Below the pieces are notes generated by a model. That model saw nothing but the letters and a program-made list of their open reading frames with translations. It ran no database searches and was not told the DNA's origin. Source: an uncultured Bacilli bacterium (lineage in GTDB: Bacteria > Bacillota_I > Bacilli_A > RF39 > UBA660). From it: a stretch of 64,000 nt of DNA. Location: NCBI GenBank assembly GCA_934177995.1, contig CAKPPW010000003.1, positions 12,234 to 76,233 of the forward strand, read 5' to 3'. The position numbers and the translations under genes are program-made. This document shows, one piece after another, positions 1 through 8,539 of the stretch (the stretch's first letter is position 1; each line of letters starts with the position of its first letter).

Positions 1-330
1 GAAAAGTTACATCAAATGAAATACATGGAAGGTGATAAAAAAGTTACTAATAGATATGAGGTAGCAGTTTATGAAAATCCTAGAAACTATTCTTTAGTAG
101 ATTTTGAACAAGTAATTCCAACTTTAACTCAAAAAAAATTGGAAATGAGTTATAATTTATCAGGAATTGTAGTTAATGAATCAGCTAGAAGATTTGAATG
201 TATAGAAGGTTCAACTTTTGATGATAAGTCTAATTTATCTTCTAGAGAAAAAGAGGCTTTTTTAGGAGATGATGCCTTATTGTCATTGGGTATAAAAAAG
301 AATATAAAGGAGAAAGTTTATAAAATATGA
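1..330 (+). CDS. Hypothetical protein, C-terminal part (5' end outside the window)
   Basis: The frame is open from the first base of the window to a TGA that overlaps the mnmE start, so this is probably the end of a longer gene; an internal ATG lies at 16. The visible part is about 109 residues, mostly soluble and rich in charged residues, with no membrane segment. In Bacillus the gene before mnmE is jag (khpB), but I see no R3H or KH signature here, so I do not call it that. The 4-nt stop/start overlap with mnmE indicates translational coupling. Function unknown. Confidence 0.6.
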   Translation, partial: EKLHQMKYMEGDKKVTNRYEVAVYENPRNYSLVDFEQVIPTLTQKKLEMSYNLSGIVVNESARRFECIEGSTFDDKSNLSSREKEAFLGDDALLSLGIKKNIKEKVYKI

Positions 331-1691
331 TAAATTATAATGAAGATACGATAGCGGCAATAGCTACAAAGTTAGGAGTAGGGGCAATTTCTATTATTAG
401 AGTAAGTGGAAAAGATGCTATACCTTTAGTAAATAAAATATTTAGCGGTAAAGATTTAGAGAAAGTAGATACACATACAATCAATTATGGCTATATAAAA
501 AAAGACAATGAAAAGATAGATGAGGTTTTAGTAAGTGTCATGAAAGCTCCTAAAACATTTACTAGAGAAGATGTAGTAGAAATTAATTGTCATGGAGGAA
601 TAAATCCTACATTAGCAGTTTTTTCTTTGCTACAAGAAATAGGAGTAAGAGTAGCCGAGAAAGGTGAATTTACTAAAAGAGCTTTTTTAAATGGAAGAAT
701 AGATTTAACAGAGGCTGAAGCTATAATGGATTTGATTGAAAGTAAAAGTGATAATCAAAGAAAATTAGCAATGAACTCCTTAGAAGGGAAATTAAAGAAC
801 TATATTCATTCATTTAGAGAACCTCTAAAAAAATTGATAGCTAATATAGAGGTAAATATTGATTATCCAGAGTATTATGATATAGAAGAGGTAACCAAGA
901 AAGATATAGAGAAAGAAGTAGAAAAGCTAATTCCAAAATTACAAAAGACAATAGAAGAAAGTAAAAGTCATCAAATAGTGAAAAGTGGTATAAAAACGGT
1001 TATTGTCGGAAGACCAAATGTAGGGAAAAGTAGTATTTTAAATACTTTAATTAATCAGGAAAAGGCCATAGTAACTGATATAGAAGGAACTACAAGAGAT
1101 ATAGTAGAAGGAACAGTTTTTATAAATGGAGTAGAATTATCATTAATAGATACTGCTGGTATTAGAAATACTGATAATGTTGTAGAAAAAATAGGAGTAG
1201 AGAAAAGTCTTGAACTATTGGAGGAAGCAGACTTAGTTTTAGCGGTATTTAATATAAATGAAGAATTAAGTAAAGAAGATAAAGAATTAATTGCTAAGCT
1301 TAATAAAGATAAGACAATAATTGTTTTAAATAAAAATGACTTAGCTAATAAAATAAATAAGTCTAATTTTGACTTTTCTCATGTTGTATCTACTAATACT
1401 AATTCTTTAGAGGGAATAGATTCTTTAAAGGATGAAATAACAAAGATGTTTTCTCTTGATATGTTAGAAGAAACTGATACATTTTTAGCTAACAATAGAC
1501 AATTAACTTGTGCTAATAAAGCTCTTGAAACTTTGTTAAAAATAAGAGAAAATATAAAAAGTGATTTACCGTTAGAACTTATAGAAATTGATTTACAGGA
1601 AGTATTAAATGAACTAGGTACTATCACTGGTGAAGTTTATGATGAAGAATTACTTGATACTTTATTTGAAAATTTTTGTGTAGGGAAGTGA
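327..1691 (+). CDS. mnmE: tRNA uridine-5-carboxymethylaminomethyl(34) GTPase MnmE
   Basis: MnmE works with MnmG to install the carboxymethylaminomethyl group on wobble U34 of certain tRNAs, using GTP, a tetrahydrofolate derivative and glycine or ammonium. The 454-residue length is normal for the family. An N-terminal tetrahydrofolate-binding domain is followed by a helical domain interrupted by the G domain. The P-loop GRPNVGKS is at residues 228-235, an NKND specificity motif follows, and the protein ends in FCVGK, matching the family's C-terminal FC[IV]GK with the catalytic Cys. It overlaps the preceding gene by 4 nt and lies 5 nt before mnmG, its functional partner. Confidence 0.97.
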   Translation: MINYNEDTIAAIATKLGVGAISIIRVSGKDAIPLVNKIFSGKDLEKVDTHTINYGYIKKDNEKIDEVLVSVMKAPKTFTREDVVEINCHGGINPTLAVFSLLQEIGVRVAEKGEFTKRAFLNGRIDLTEAEAIMDLIESKSDNQRKLAMNSLEGKLKNYIHSFREPLKKLIANIEVNIDYPEYYDIEEVTKKDIEKEVEKLIPKLQKTIEESKSHQIVKSGIKTVIVGRPNVGKSSILNTLINQEKAIVTDIEGTTRDIVEGTVFINGVELSLIDTAGIRNTDNVVEKIGVEKSLELLEEADLVLAVFNINEELSKEDKELIAKLNKDKTIIVLNKNDLANKINKSNFDFSHVVSTNTNSLEGIDSLKDEITKMFSLDMLEETDTFLANNRQLTCANKALETLLKIRENIKSDLPLELIEIDLQEVLNELGTITGEVYDEELLDTLFENFCVGK

Positions 1692-1696
1692 TTTAG

Positions 1697-3562
1697 ATGA
1701 ATTATGAAATAATTGTAGTAGGAGGAGGTCATGCTGGTTGTGAAGCGGCTCTTGCTTGTGCTAGAAAAAATCATAAGACATTATTAATAAGTGGAAACTT
1801 AGATAATATTGCTGATATGCCATGTAATCCTTCTATAGGAGGACCTGCTAAAGGTATAGTAGTAAGAGAAATAGATGCTTTAGGTGGAGAGATGGCTAAA
1901 AATACTGATAAAAGTTCTCTTCAGATGAAAATATTAAATACTAAAAAGGGAAAAGCTGTTCAGGCCTTGAGAGCTCAAGCTGATAAAGTTTTATATAAAA
2001 AGGAAATGCAAAAGACTCTTAAGAATCAAGAAAATTTAGATTTAATGGGAGCCTTTGTTGAAGATTTAATAGTTAAAGATGGTAAGATTGGTGGAGTTGT
2101 TTTAGCTGATGGAACAGAAATTAATGCTAAAGCAGTAATACTAACTACTGGTACTTATTTAAGAAGTTCTATTTTAATAGGTAGTAAGAAAAAGTCTGAA
2201 GGACCTCATGGAGAAAAAGAAAGCAAATTTTTAAGTACTAAATTGAAAGAGTTAGGTTTTACTATTAAAAGATTAAAAACTGGTACTCCGCCAAGAATTG
2301 AAAGAAGTAGTATAGACTTTGGTAAAGTAACAATAGAAGAAGGTAGTAAAGAAAATTTAACTTTTTCTTATGATAATACTGATGCCTTAGCATATCACTA
2401 TCAAATACCTTGTCATTTGGTTTATACCAATAGTAAGACTCATGAAATTATAAAAGAACATCTAAAGGAATCTAGTATGTATGGTGGTTATGTTGAAGGA
2501 GTAGGTCCAAGATATTGTCCATCAATAGAAGATAAAGTAGTAAGATTTAGTGATAAAGAACGTCATCAATTATTTTTAGAGCCAGAAAGTTTATCATATG
2601 ATGATATATATTTACAAGGATTTTCTACAAGTATGCCTGAGTATGTTCAAGAAGAAATGGTTCATAGCCTAAAAGGATTAGAAAATGCTAAGATTTTAAG
2701 ATATGCTTATGCAATAGAGTATGATGCTATTGACTCTAAACAAATTAAACGTAGTCTTGAAACAAAACTAATAGAAGGACTTTATACAGCCGGTCAAATC
2801 AATGGAACAAGTGGTTATGAAGAAGCTGCTGGTCAAGGCTTAATTGCAGGGATAAATGCTAGTTTAAAAATTGAAGGAAAAGACCCATTAATTCTTAATA
2901 GAAGTGAATCATATATAGGTGTATTAATTGATGATTTAGTAACTAAGGGAGTAAAAGATCCTTATAGACTTTTAACATCAAGAGCAGAGTATAGACTACT
3001 ATTAAGAAATGATAATGCTGATTTAAGATTAAGAGATTATGGTTATCAAATAGGTTTAATTGATGAGGATACGTATAAGAAATTTAATGAAAAGAAAAAT
3101 AATATTGAAAATATAATAAGTATCTTAAAGAGCGAGAAAATAACACCTACTAAAGAGATTAATACATTATTAGAGAAGTTAGGAACAACTCCTTTAAAAG
3201 ATGGTATAACTCTATATGATTTATTGAAAAGACCAGAATTATCCTTTAATGATATAGAAAATTTTAAAGAATTTCCTTATTCAAAAGCTGAAAAAGAAGA
3301 AGTAGAGATACAAATTCAATATGAAGGATATATTAAAAAGCAAGAAAAAGATACTAAGAAATTGTTAGACTTAGAAAAAATAAAGATACCTGCTAATATT
3401 TCTTATGATGATATAAAAAATATTGCTAGTGAAGCCAGAGAAAAATTAAAAGCAGTAGAACCAGAAACACTTGCACAGGCAAGTAGAATAAGTGGAGTTA
3501 ATCCAGCCGATATTGCTATAATAATGGTTTATTTGAAAAAAGGGGAAAGAAAAAATGACTGA
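1697..3562 (+). CDS. mnmG: tRNA uridine-5-carboxymethylaminomethyl(34) synthesis enzyme MnmG
   Basis: This is the FAD-dependent partner of MnmE in wobble-uridine modification. The 621 residues match the usual length. The N-terminal dinucleotide-binding motif GGGHAG is at residues 9-14, and the family block GPRYCPSIEDK and the EEAAGQGLIAGINA segment are both present. The gene sits 5 nt after mnmE, and its end overlaps the rsmG start by 8 nt, giving the conserved mnmE-mnmG-rsmG operon found next to the origin in many Bacillota. Confidence 0.97.
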   Translation: MNYEIIVVGGGHAGCEAALACARKNHKTLLISGNLDNIADMPCNPSIGGPAKGIVVREIDALGGEMAKNTDKSSLQMKILNTKKGKAVQALRAQADKVLYKKEMQKTLKNQENLDLMGAFVEDLIVKDGKIGGVVLADGTEINAKAVILTTGTYLRSSILIGSKKKSEGPHGEKESKFLSTKLKELGFTIKRLKTGTPPRIERSSIDFGKVTIEEGSKENLTFSYDNTDALAYHYQIPCHLVYTNSKTHEIIKEHLKESSMYGGYVEGVGPRYCPSIEDKVVRFSDKERHQLFLEPESLSYDDIYLQGFSTSMPEYVQEEMVHSLKGLENAKILRYAYAIEYDAIDSKQIKRSLETKLIEGLYTAGQINGTSGYEEAAGQGLIAGINASLKIEGKDPLILNRSESYIGVLIDDLVTKGVKDPYRLLTSRAEYRLLLRNDNADLRLRDYGYQIGLIDEDTYKKFNEKKNNIENIISILKSEKITPTKEINTLLEKLGTTPLKDGITLYDLLKRPELSFNDIENFKEFPYSKAEKEEVEIQIQYEGYIKKQEKDTKKLLDLEKIKIPANISYDDIKNIASEAREKLKAVEPETLAQASRISGVNPADIAIIMVYLKKGERKND

Positions 3563-4199
3563 AGCTGAATTTGTGGAACAGGTAAAACTATTGGGAATTA
3601 ATCCAACAGAGGAACAACTATCAAAACTTGAAAAATTATATAAAATAATGATAGAAGAAAATAAAGTAATGAACTTAACAAGGATTGTTTTAAAAGATGA
3701 TGTTTATTTAAAACACTTCTATGATAGTTTAACTATAACTAAAGCTTGTGATTTAACTGGTAATTTAACACTATGTGATGTTGGAACAGGAGCTGGTTTT
3801 CCTGGCTTAGTCTTAAAAATATTTTATCCAAATTTAGAGATAACTTTAGTAGATGCTTTACAAAAAAGAGTTAATTATCTTAATAAAGTAATCAAAGTCT
3901 TAGATTTAAGTGGTATAGAAGCTATTCATATAAGAGCGGAAGACTTAGCTAGAAAAGAAAATAAATATAATATTGTTACTGCTAGAGCAGTAGCTAATTT
4001 GTCTAAGTTATTGTCTTGGACTATGCCACTTGTAAAGAAAGATGGTTACTTTGTTGCAATGAAAGGTAATGTAGATGAAGAATTAGTAATGGCCCAACCA
4101 ATTATTGAAAGAAAAAAATATAGTTTAGATAAAAAAATAGAGTTTAAGTTACCAAAAGAGGGAAGTACTAGAACTATTTTGAAGATAAAATGTAATTAA
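3555..4199 (+). CDS. rsmG: 16S rRNA (guanine(527)-N7)-methyltransferase RsmG
   Basis: RsmG is an S-adenosylmethionine-dependent enzyme that methylates G527 of 16S rRNA (E. coli numbering). The Rossmann SAM-binding motif DVGTGAGFPG is visible near residue 75, followed by the acidic VDAL motif and the family segment TARAVANLSKLLSW. Its 214 residues are slightly shorter than the B. subtilis protein (about 239). The start overlaps the end of mnmG by 8 nt. A strong intrinsic terminator begins in its last codons, so it closes the mnmE operon. Confidence 0.95.
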   Translation: MTEAEFVEQVKLLGINPTEEQLSKLEKLYKIMIEENKVMNLTRIVLKDDVYLKHFYDSLTITKACDLTGNLTLCDVGTGAGFPGLVLKIFYPNLEITLVDALQKRVNYLNKVIKVLDLSGIEAIHIRAEDLARKENKYNIVTARAVANLSKLLSWTMPLVKKDGYFVAMKGNVDEELVMAQPIIERKKYSLDKKIEFKLPKEGSTRTILKIKCN

Positions 4200-4221
4200 T
4201 CGCTAGATTAATTACTCTTTT
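4192..4221 (+). terminator. Intrinsic terminator of the mnmE-mnmG-rsmG operon
   Basis: A perfect 10-bp stem (GTAATTAATC with GATTAATTAC) around a 4-nt loop is followed by TCTTTT. The 5' arm includes the rsmG stop codon. Confidence 0.85.
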
Positions 4222-4223
4222 AA

Positions 4224-4232
4224 TGTTATAAT
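4224..4232 (+). promoter_or_regulatory. Extended -10 promoter for the Noc/ParB-like gene
   Basis: TGT directly before TATAAT forms a consensus extended -10. The matching -35 position (4204-4209, TAGATT) is poor, as is usual for extended -10 promoters. It lies just after the rsmG terminator and about 40 nt before the start codon at 4275. Confidence 0.6.
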
Positions 4233-4274
4233 GATACCATAGGAAGATTAGAAAGAATAAAGTGAGGGATAGTA

Positions 4275-5750
4275 ATGCAGAATAATGAAAATGAAGTTGT
4301 ATATTTATACTTAGATGATATAATTCCAAATAGATTTCAACCAAGACAAGTATTTGATGAAAAAGCCTTAAAAGAATTGGCTGTTTCTATCAAAGAACAT
4401 GGGGTAATTCAACCAATAATTGTTCGTAATATAGGAAATAAATATGAAATTATTGCAGGAGAACGTAGATATAAAGCAAGTGCTTTAGCAGGACTTACTA
4501 AAATACCAGCTATTGTTCGTAACTTAGATGATAAGGAAAGTAGTAAAGTAGCCCTTCTTGAAAATTTACAAAGAAAAAATTTAAATCCAATAGAAGAAGC
4601 TAGAACTTATCAAAAAATCTTAGAGTTAGACCAGATGACTCAAGAAGAATTAGCTAAAACTATGGGTAAGAGTCAGAGTGCTGTTGCTAATAAACTAAGA
4701 TTATTATCTTTGTCTGATGATGTTCAAGATGCATTATTAAAAGAAAAAATATCAGAACGTCATGCTAGAGCTTTATTAGCGGTAGATGACCAAGAAAAAC
4801 AAAAACAATTACTTAATAAAATAATAGCTAATAAAATGACAGTTAGGGAATTGGAAGAGGAGATTAATCCTAAACCTAAGGAGAAAATTGCTACAGCAGA
4901 TATAGAAAAATTATTAAATAGAGAACCAGTATCAGTTAATGAAAATACTACTATTAATGTTCCAAACTTACCAAATCTAAACTTAGAAAATAATAATTCT
5001 GTTCCGGTAACACCTACTCCTAACCCTTCTATGAATACTCCAAAACCTAATAATAGTGATATAGATATTGATTATAGTACTCCTCCTAAATTTATAGATT
5101 ATGGAGATGAGAAGATAGCTGATATACAAGACCCATTACTAAAGAGTACAGCTAGTTCAGAACTTAATTTAGATGAGCTTAGAAATAATGCTCAAGATAT
5201 TAATGTTAAGGAAGAGAAACCATCTATGGATATGGATAGTCTATTAAAAGTAAATCCAACTGGTGATGTTCAACCCGAACAAAGTATGAATAGTAATTTT
5301 AAATTCTTTCAACCGGATTCAGATGATTCTAGCGTAAGTGGTGGACAAACTTCTCAGGCTTCTATGCCTTCTAACAATAATCAATCAGCTCTTGATGCTT
5401 TGTTATCATCTAGTGTTACACCAACTAATAATACACCGACTCCTGATAGTCTATTAAATGTAAATAGAGGAGAAAATCAAGCAGAAGAAAAGAATGAAGT
5501 ACCTTATTTAGATACATATAACAATCCATTTGCTCATAATCCAATTTTCTCTGATGATGTAGAAAAAATAATGGGTAAGAAAATTGAAGAAGGACAAGAA
5601 ATACCAAAACTTGATTTTAATGATTGTTTAAATGTAGTGCGTGATGCTGTTAAAAGAATAGAACAATCAGGCTTTAAAGTAGAAAGTGAAGAAATGAACT
5701 TTGAAAAGAATTATCAAATAGTTATTAAGATAGCCAAAAATGAAGAATAG
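4275..5750 (+). CDS. ParB/Noc-family DNA-binding protein with a long disordered linker
   Basis: The N-terminal 200 residues are a ParB/Noc core: a PNRFQPRQVFD segment, the GERRYKA nucleotide-binding box at residues 62-68, and a helix-turn-helix around TQEELAKTMGKSQSAVANKLRLL. Position between rsmG and parA matches Noc, the nucleoid-occlusion ParB paralogue of Bacillus, but the 491 residues far exceed Noc (about 283). Residues 205-420 are a low-complexity stretch rich in Asn, Pro, Ser and Asp, predicted to be disordered. A short acidic C-terminal domain of about 70 residues follows. A second, normal-length ParB lies downstream. Noc is the best guess from position; the DNA-binding specificity cannot be read from the sequence. 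Confidence 0.8.
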   Translation: MQNNENEVVYLYLDDIIPNRFQPRQVFDEKALKELAVSIKEHGVIQPIIVRNIGNKYEIIAGERRYKASALAGLTKIPAIVRNLDDKESSKVALLENLQRKNLNPIEEARTYQKILELDQMTQEELAKTMGKSQSAVANKLRLLSLSDDVQDALLKEKISERHARALLAVDDQEKQKQLLNKIIANKMTVRELEEEINPKPKEKIATADIEKLLNREPVSVNENTTINVPNLPNLNLENNNSVPVTPTPNPSMNTPKPNNSDIDIDYSTPPKFIDYGDEKIADIQDPLLKSTASSELNLDELRNNAQDINVKEEKPSMDMDSLLKVNPTGDVQPEQSMNSNFKFFQPDSDDSSVSGGQTSQASMPSNNNQSALDALLSSSVTPTNNTPTPDSLLNVNRGENQAEEKNEVPYLDTYNNPFAHNPIFSDDVEKIMGKKIEEGQEIPKLDFNDCLNVVRDAVKRIEQSGFKVESEEMNFEKNYQIVIKIAKNEE

Positions 5751-5752
5751 TT

Positions 5753-5777
5753 AAAGTAGAGAAATCTACTTTTTTTC
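5753..5777 (+). terminator. Intrinsic terminator after the Noc/ParB-like gene
   Basis: An 8-bp perfect stem AAAGTAGA/TCTACTTT with a GAAA tetraloop runs into a T tract. Confidence 0.85.
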
Positions 5778-5787
5778 CTAAAAATTA

Positions 5788-5816
5788 TTTTCATAATAAG
5801 CTATTTCTGATACAAT
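5788..5816 (+). promoter_or_regulatory. Probable promoter of parA-parB operon
   Basis: TTTTCA and TACAAT are separated by 17 nt, with TGA before the -10 giving an extended -10. It follows the terminator and precedes the parA start by about 35 nt. Confidence 0.5.
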
Positions 5817-5850
5817 TAAATAGAGTTATGAAAAGAAGCGAGTGATAAAA

Positions 5851-6636
5851 ATGGGAAAAGTCATATCATTAGTAAATCAAAAGGGAGGAGTAGGAAAGAC
5901 TACTACTAGTATCAATTTATCTGCTTCTCTTGCATATCTAGGAAAAAGGGTTTTATTAATTGATTTGGATCCACAAGGAAATACAACAACTGGAGTTGGA
6001 ATAAATAAAGGAGATATAAATAATAGTATTTATGATGTATTAACAGGAAGATGTACTTGTGTGGAAGCTATGATAAAGACTAAATATAAACAATTATATG
6101 TTTTGCCAGCTACTATAAATTTAGCAGGGCTTGATATTGAACTATTAGAAAAGAGTCAACAAGAACCTGGATTTGCAAAAGGAGCTCAACTAAAACAACA
6201 TTTGGAAGATATAAAAGATAATTTTGATTTTATCATTATAGATTGTCCTCCATCTTTAGGACTTATTACAACAAATGCTTTAACTGCTAGTGATTCAGTG
6301 ATTATCCCAGTTCAATGTGAATTTTTTGCCCTAGAAGGAATTATGCAGTTACTAAATACTATAAGACTTGCACAAAAACAATTAAATCCTAATTTAGATA
6401 TAGAAGGAGTCTTGCTAACTATGTTAGACTCTAGAACTAATCTAGGATTTGAGGTAGTAGAAGATATAAGAAAATTCTTTAAAGAAAAAGTTTATAATAC
6501 TATTATTCCTAGATTAATAAGATTAACAGAAGCACCAAGTCATGGGGAACCGATAATAGTATATGACCCTAAGAGTAAGGGAAGCGAAGCTTATTTAAAT
6601 TTAGCAAAGGAAGTGATTGATCGTAATGGAAACTAA
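5851..6636 (+). CDS. parA: Chromosome-partitioning ATPase ParA (Soj)
   Basis: ParA/Soj is a DNA-binding ATPase that works with ParB in origin segregation and, in Bacillus, regulates DnaA. The deviant Walker A motif KGGVGKTT is at residues 11-18, a DLDPQGN motif follows, and IIIDCPPS is the Walker B region. With the ATG at 5851 the protein is 261 residues and begins MGKVISLVNQKGG like Soj; a GTG at 5842 would add three residues. The upstream sequence GCGAGTGAT fits a ribosome-binding site for the ATG. It overlaps parB. Confidence 0.95.
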   Translation: MGKVISLVNQKGGVGKTTTSINLSASLAYLGKRVLLIDLDPQGNTTTGVGINKGDINNSIYDVLTGRCTCVEAMIKTKYKQLYVLPATINLAGLDIELLEKSQQEPGFAKGAQLKQHLEDIKDNFDFIIIDCPPSLGLITTNALTASDSVIIPVQCEFFALEGIMQLLNTIRLAQKQLNPNLDIEGVLLTMLDSRTNLGFEVVEDIRKFFKEKVYNTIIPRLIRLTEAPSHGEPIIVYDPKSKGSEAYLNLAKEVIDRNGN

Positions 6637-7507
6637 AAGAAGAGCCTTAGGAAAAGGATTAGAAGAGTTATTCAATACAGAGCAAATAGATATAAATAAA
6701 GTGGAAGAAAAAATTATAGAATCTACCCCTAAAAATGAAATTATTGATTTAGATTTAGACCAATTGCGTAGTAATCCTTATCAACCAAGAAAAACATTTG
6801 ATGAAGAAGCTTTACAAGAGTTATCTAATTCAATTAAAGAGCATGGTGTTTTTCAACCAATTATCGCTAAAAAAAGTATAAAAGGTTATGAAATAGTAGC
6901 AGGAGAGAGAAGAGTACTTGCTAGTAGAATGGCAGGACTTGATAAAATACCAGCTATTGTAAAAGATTTAACTGATGAACAAATGATGGAAATAGCATTA
7001 CTTGAAAACCTTCAAAGAGAAGATTTAAATGCTATGGAAGAAGCTATGGCTTATAAGAGATTACAACAAGAGTTGAATTTAACTCAAGAAGAACTTGCTA
7101 AAAAAGTAGGAAAGAGTCGTAGTCATGTTACTAATATGATGGGATTATTAACTTTACCAGAAGAAGTAAAAGATATGATAATTACAAAAGAAATATCTAT
7201 GGGACATGCTAGAATACTAAGTAAATTAGATGATAAAGAACAAATAAAGAAACTAGCTAATGATGTAGTAGTTAAAAAGCTTAGTGTTAGACAACTAGAA
7301 GATATGACTAATTCACCAGTGGATTTTCATAGAAAAAAAGAAATTAGAAGAAGAGAAGCCAGTGATTCAGAATATAGTTATATAGCAAGTACTTTGTGTG
7401 ATAAATTAGGAACAAGAGTAAAAATCAAGAAAAACAAAATAGAAATTAAATTTGAAAATGCAGCAGATTTAACAAGAATACTTGAGATTATGCAATTAGA
7501 TAAATAG
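6626..7507 (+). CDS. parB: Chromosome-partitioning protein ParB (Spo0J)
   Basis: ParB is the CTP-dependent clamp that loads at parS sites and recruits SMC. The start at 6626 gives 293 residues and the typical N-terminus with RALGKGLEELF; an in-frame TTG at 6617 is too close to the ribosome-binding site. The NPYQPRKTFDEEAL segment, the GERRVLAS box and the helix-turn-helix around TQEELAKKVGKSRSHVTNMM are all present, with a C-terminal dimerisation region. It overlaps parA by 11 nt. No perfect parS site was found in this window. Confidence 0.95.
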   Translation: METKRRALGKGLEELFNTEQIDINKVEEKIIESTPKNEIIDLDLDQLRSNPYQPRKTFDEEALQELSNSIKEHGVFQPIIAKKSIKGYEIVAGERRVLASRMAGLDKIPAIVKDLTDEQMMEIALLENLQREDLNAMEEAMAYKRLQQELNLTQEELAKKVGKSRSHVTNMMGLLTLPEEVKDMIITKEISMGHARILSKLDDKEQIKKLANDVVVKKLSVRQLEDMTNSPVDFHRKKEIRRREASDSEYSYIASTLCDKLGTRVKIKKNKIEIKFENAADLTRILEIMQLDK

Positions 7508-7527
7508 TAATAAAAGGAAGTGATATA

Positions 7528-8331
7528 GTGAAAGAGTTTTTAGATTCAGAAATTTTCTTGTACATTTTAAAACCAATTATTTATATTGCTGTAGCATATA
7601 TTATTTATAGAATATTAAATTTTATTTTACAACAAGCCTTAATTAAAAATAATGTGTCATCAAAGCATCGTCGAAAACTAGAAACATCAAAGAGTATTAT
7701 TGTAAATTTTGTTAAGTATTTAATAATTATTATAACAATGTTATCTATTCTTTCATTATATCATGTAGATGTTAGTAGAATATTTGCAGGAATCGGTATT
7801 GCTACTGCTGTCCTTTCTTTAGCATTTCAAGATGTAGCAAAAGACTTTTTAGCAGGACTAGCTATTCTTTTAGAAGATCAATTTGAAATAGGAGATAATG
7901 TATCTATCAATGGATTTAGAGGAGACGTTATTTCTATGGGACTTAAAACTACTAGAATAAAAGACTATAAAGGAGCAGTTAAGATTATTTCTAATCATAC
8001 TATAAATGAAGTAATTAATTATAGTTTGAATCCTTCTTTAGCAGTAGTAGATATATCAGTTAGTTATGAAAGTGATTTAAATGAAGTAGAAAAAGTTATA
8101 AATGCTACTATGGAAAAAATTAATAAGACCTATGATAATCTAAAAGGTAAGTGTGAGTTATGGGGAGTAGAAAAATTAGATGATTCAGCAGTAGTTTATA
8201 GAATTGTTTTAAAAACTAGGTCTAATAAAAACTTTGCTGTTGAAAGAAAAATGAAAAAAGACTTTAAATTAGCTTTAGATGAAGCAGGAATTAAGATACC
8301 ATATCCACAAGTAGAGGTGCATAATGAATAA
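7528..8331 (+). CDS. MscS-family mechanosensitive ion channel
   Basis: Members of this family are membrane pores that open under tension and release solutes during osmotic downshock. The 267 residues contain three hydrophobic segments (about 10-30, 50-72 and 80-105). The last is the Gly/Ala-rich pore helix, followed by the family segment AFQDVAKDFLAG, the beta domain FEIGDNVSINGFRGDV and a C-terminal alpha/beta domain. The GTG start is preceded by AAGGAAG at a 7-nt spacing. It lies 20 nt after parB with no terminator between, so it is probably in the parAB operon. Confidence 0.92.
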   Translation: MKEFLDSEIFLYILKPIIYIAVAYIIYRILNFILQQALIKNNVSSKHRRKLETSKSIIVNFVKYLIIIITMLSILSLYHVDVSRIFAGIGIATAVLSLAFQDVAKDFLAGLAILLEDQFEIGDNVSINGFRGDVISMGLKTTRIKDYKGAVKIISNHTINEVINYSLNPSLAVVDISVSYESDLNEVEKVINATMEKINKTYDNLKGKCELWGVEKLDDSAVVYRIVLKTRSNKNFAVERKMKKDFKLALDEAGIKIPYPQVEVHNE

Positions 8332-8539
8332 TAATTATCAAGTAGGAACTCATTTAATTCTAAAAAAAGGACACCCCTGTGGAACTAATGAATGGGAAGT
8401 AGTACGTCTTGGAGTTGATATTAAACTTAAGTGTTGTAATTGTGGTAGAACAGTATTAATTCCAAGAATTGAATTAAATAAAAAGATTAAGAAAGTAAAA
8501 GAGGAGTTATATGAAGGACAAGAAAAAACTGAAACTTAA
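8324..8539 (+). CDS. DUF951 family small zinc-ribbon-like protein (YyzM-like)
   Basis: This 71-residue protein carries the DUF951 hallmark segment KKGHPCGTNEWEVVRLGVDIKLKC followed by CNCGR. The Cys residues suggest metal binding, but the molecular role is not established. The family member YyzM sits at the equivalent place in B. subtilis, between spo0J and ychF. It overlaps the MscS gene by 8 nt and the following transporter by 29 nt, so the three are likely co-translated. Confidence 0.88.
   Translation: MNNNYQVGTHLILKKGHPCGTNEWEVVRLGVDIKLKCCNCGRTVLIPRIELNKKIKKVKEELYEGQEKTET

Noticed and set aside
1379..1627. Minus-strand open frame of 82 codons inside mnmE
   Set aside because: It lies wholly within a confident gene on the opposite strand, has no ribosome-binding site and reads as low-complexity Ser/Ile/Asn sequence.
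1..8331. parS sites near the parAB genes
   Set aside because: No sequence close to the TGTTTCACGTGAAACA palindrome was found by reading; the nearest partial matches are not palindromic.
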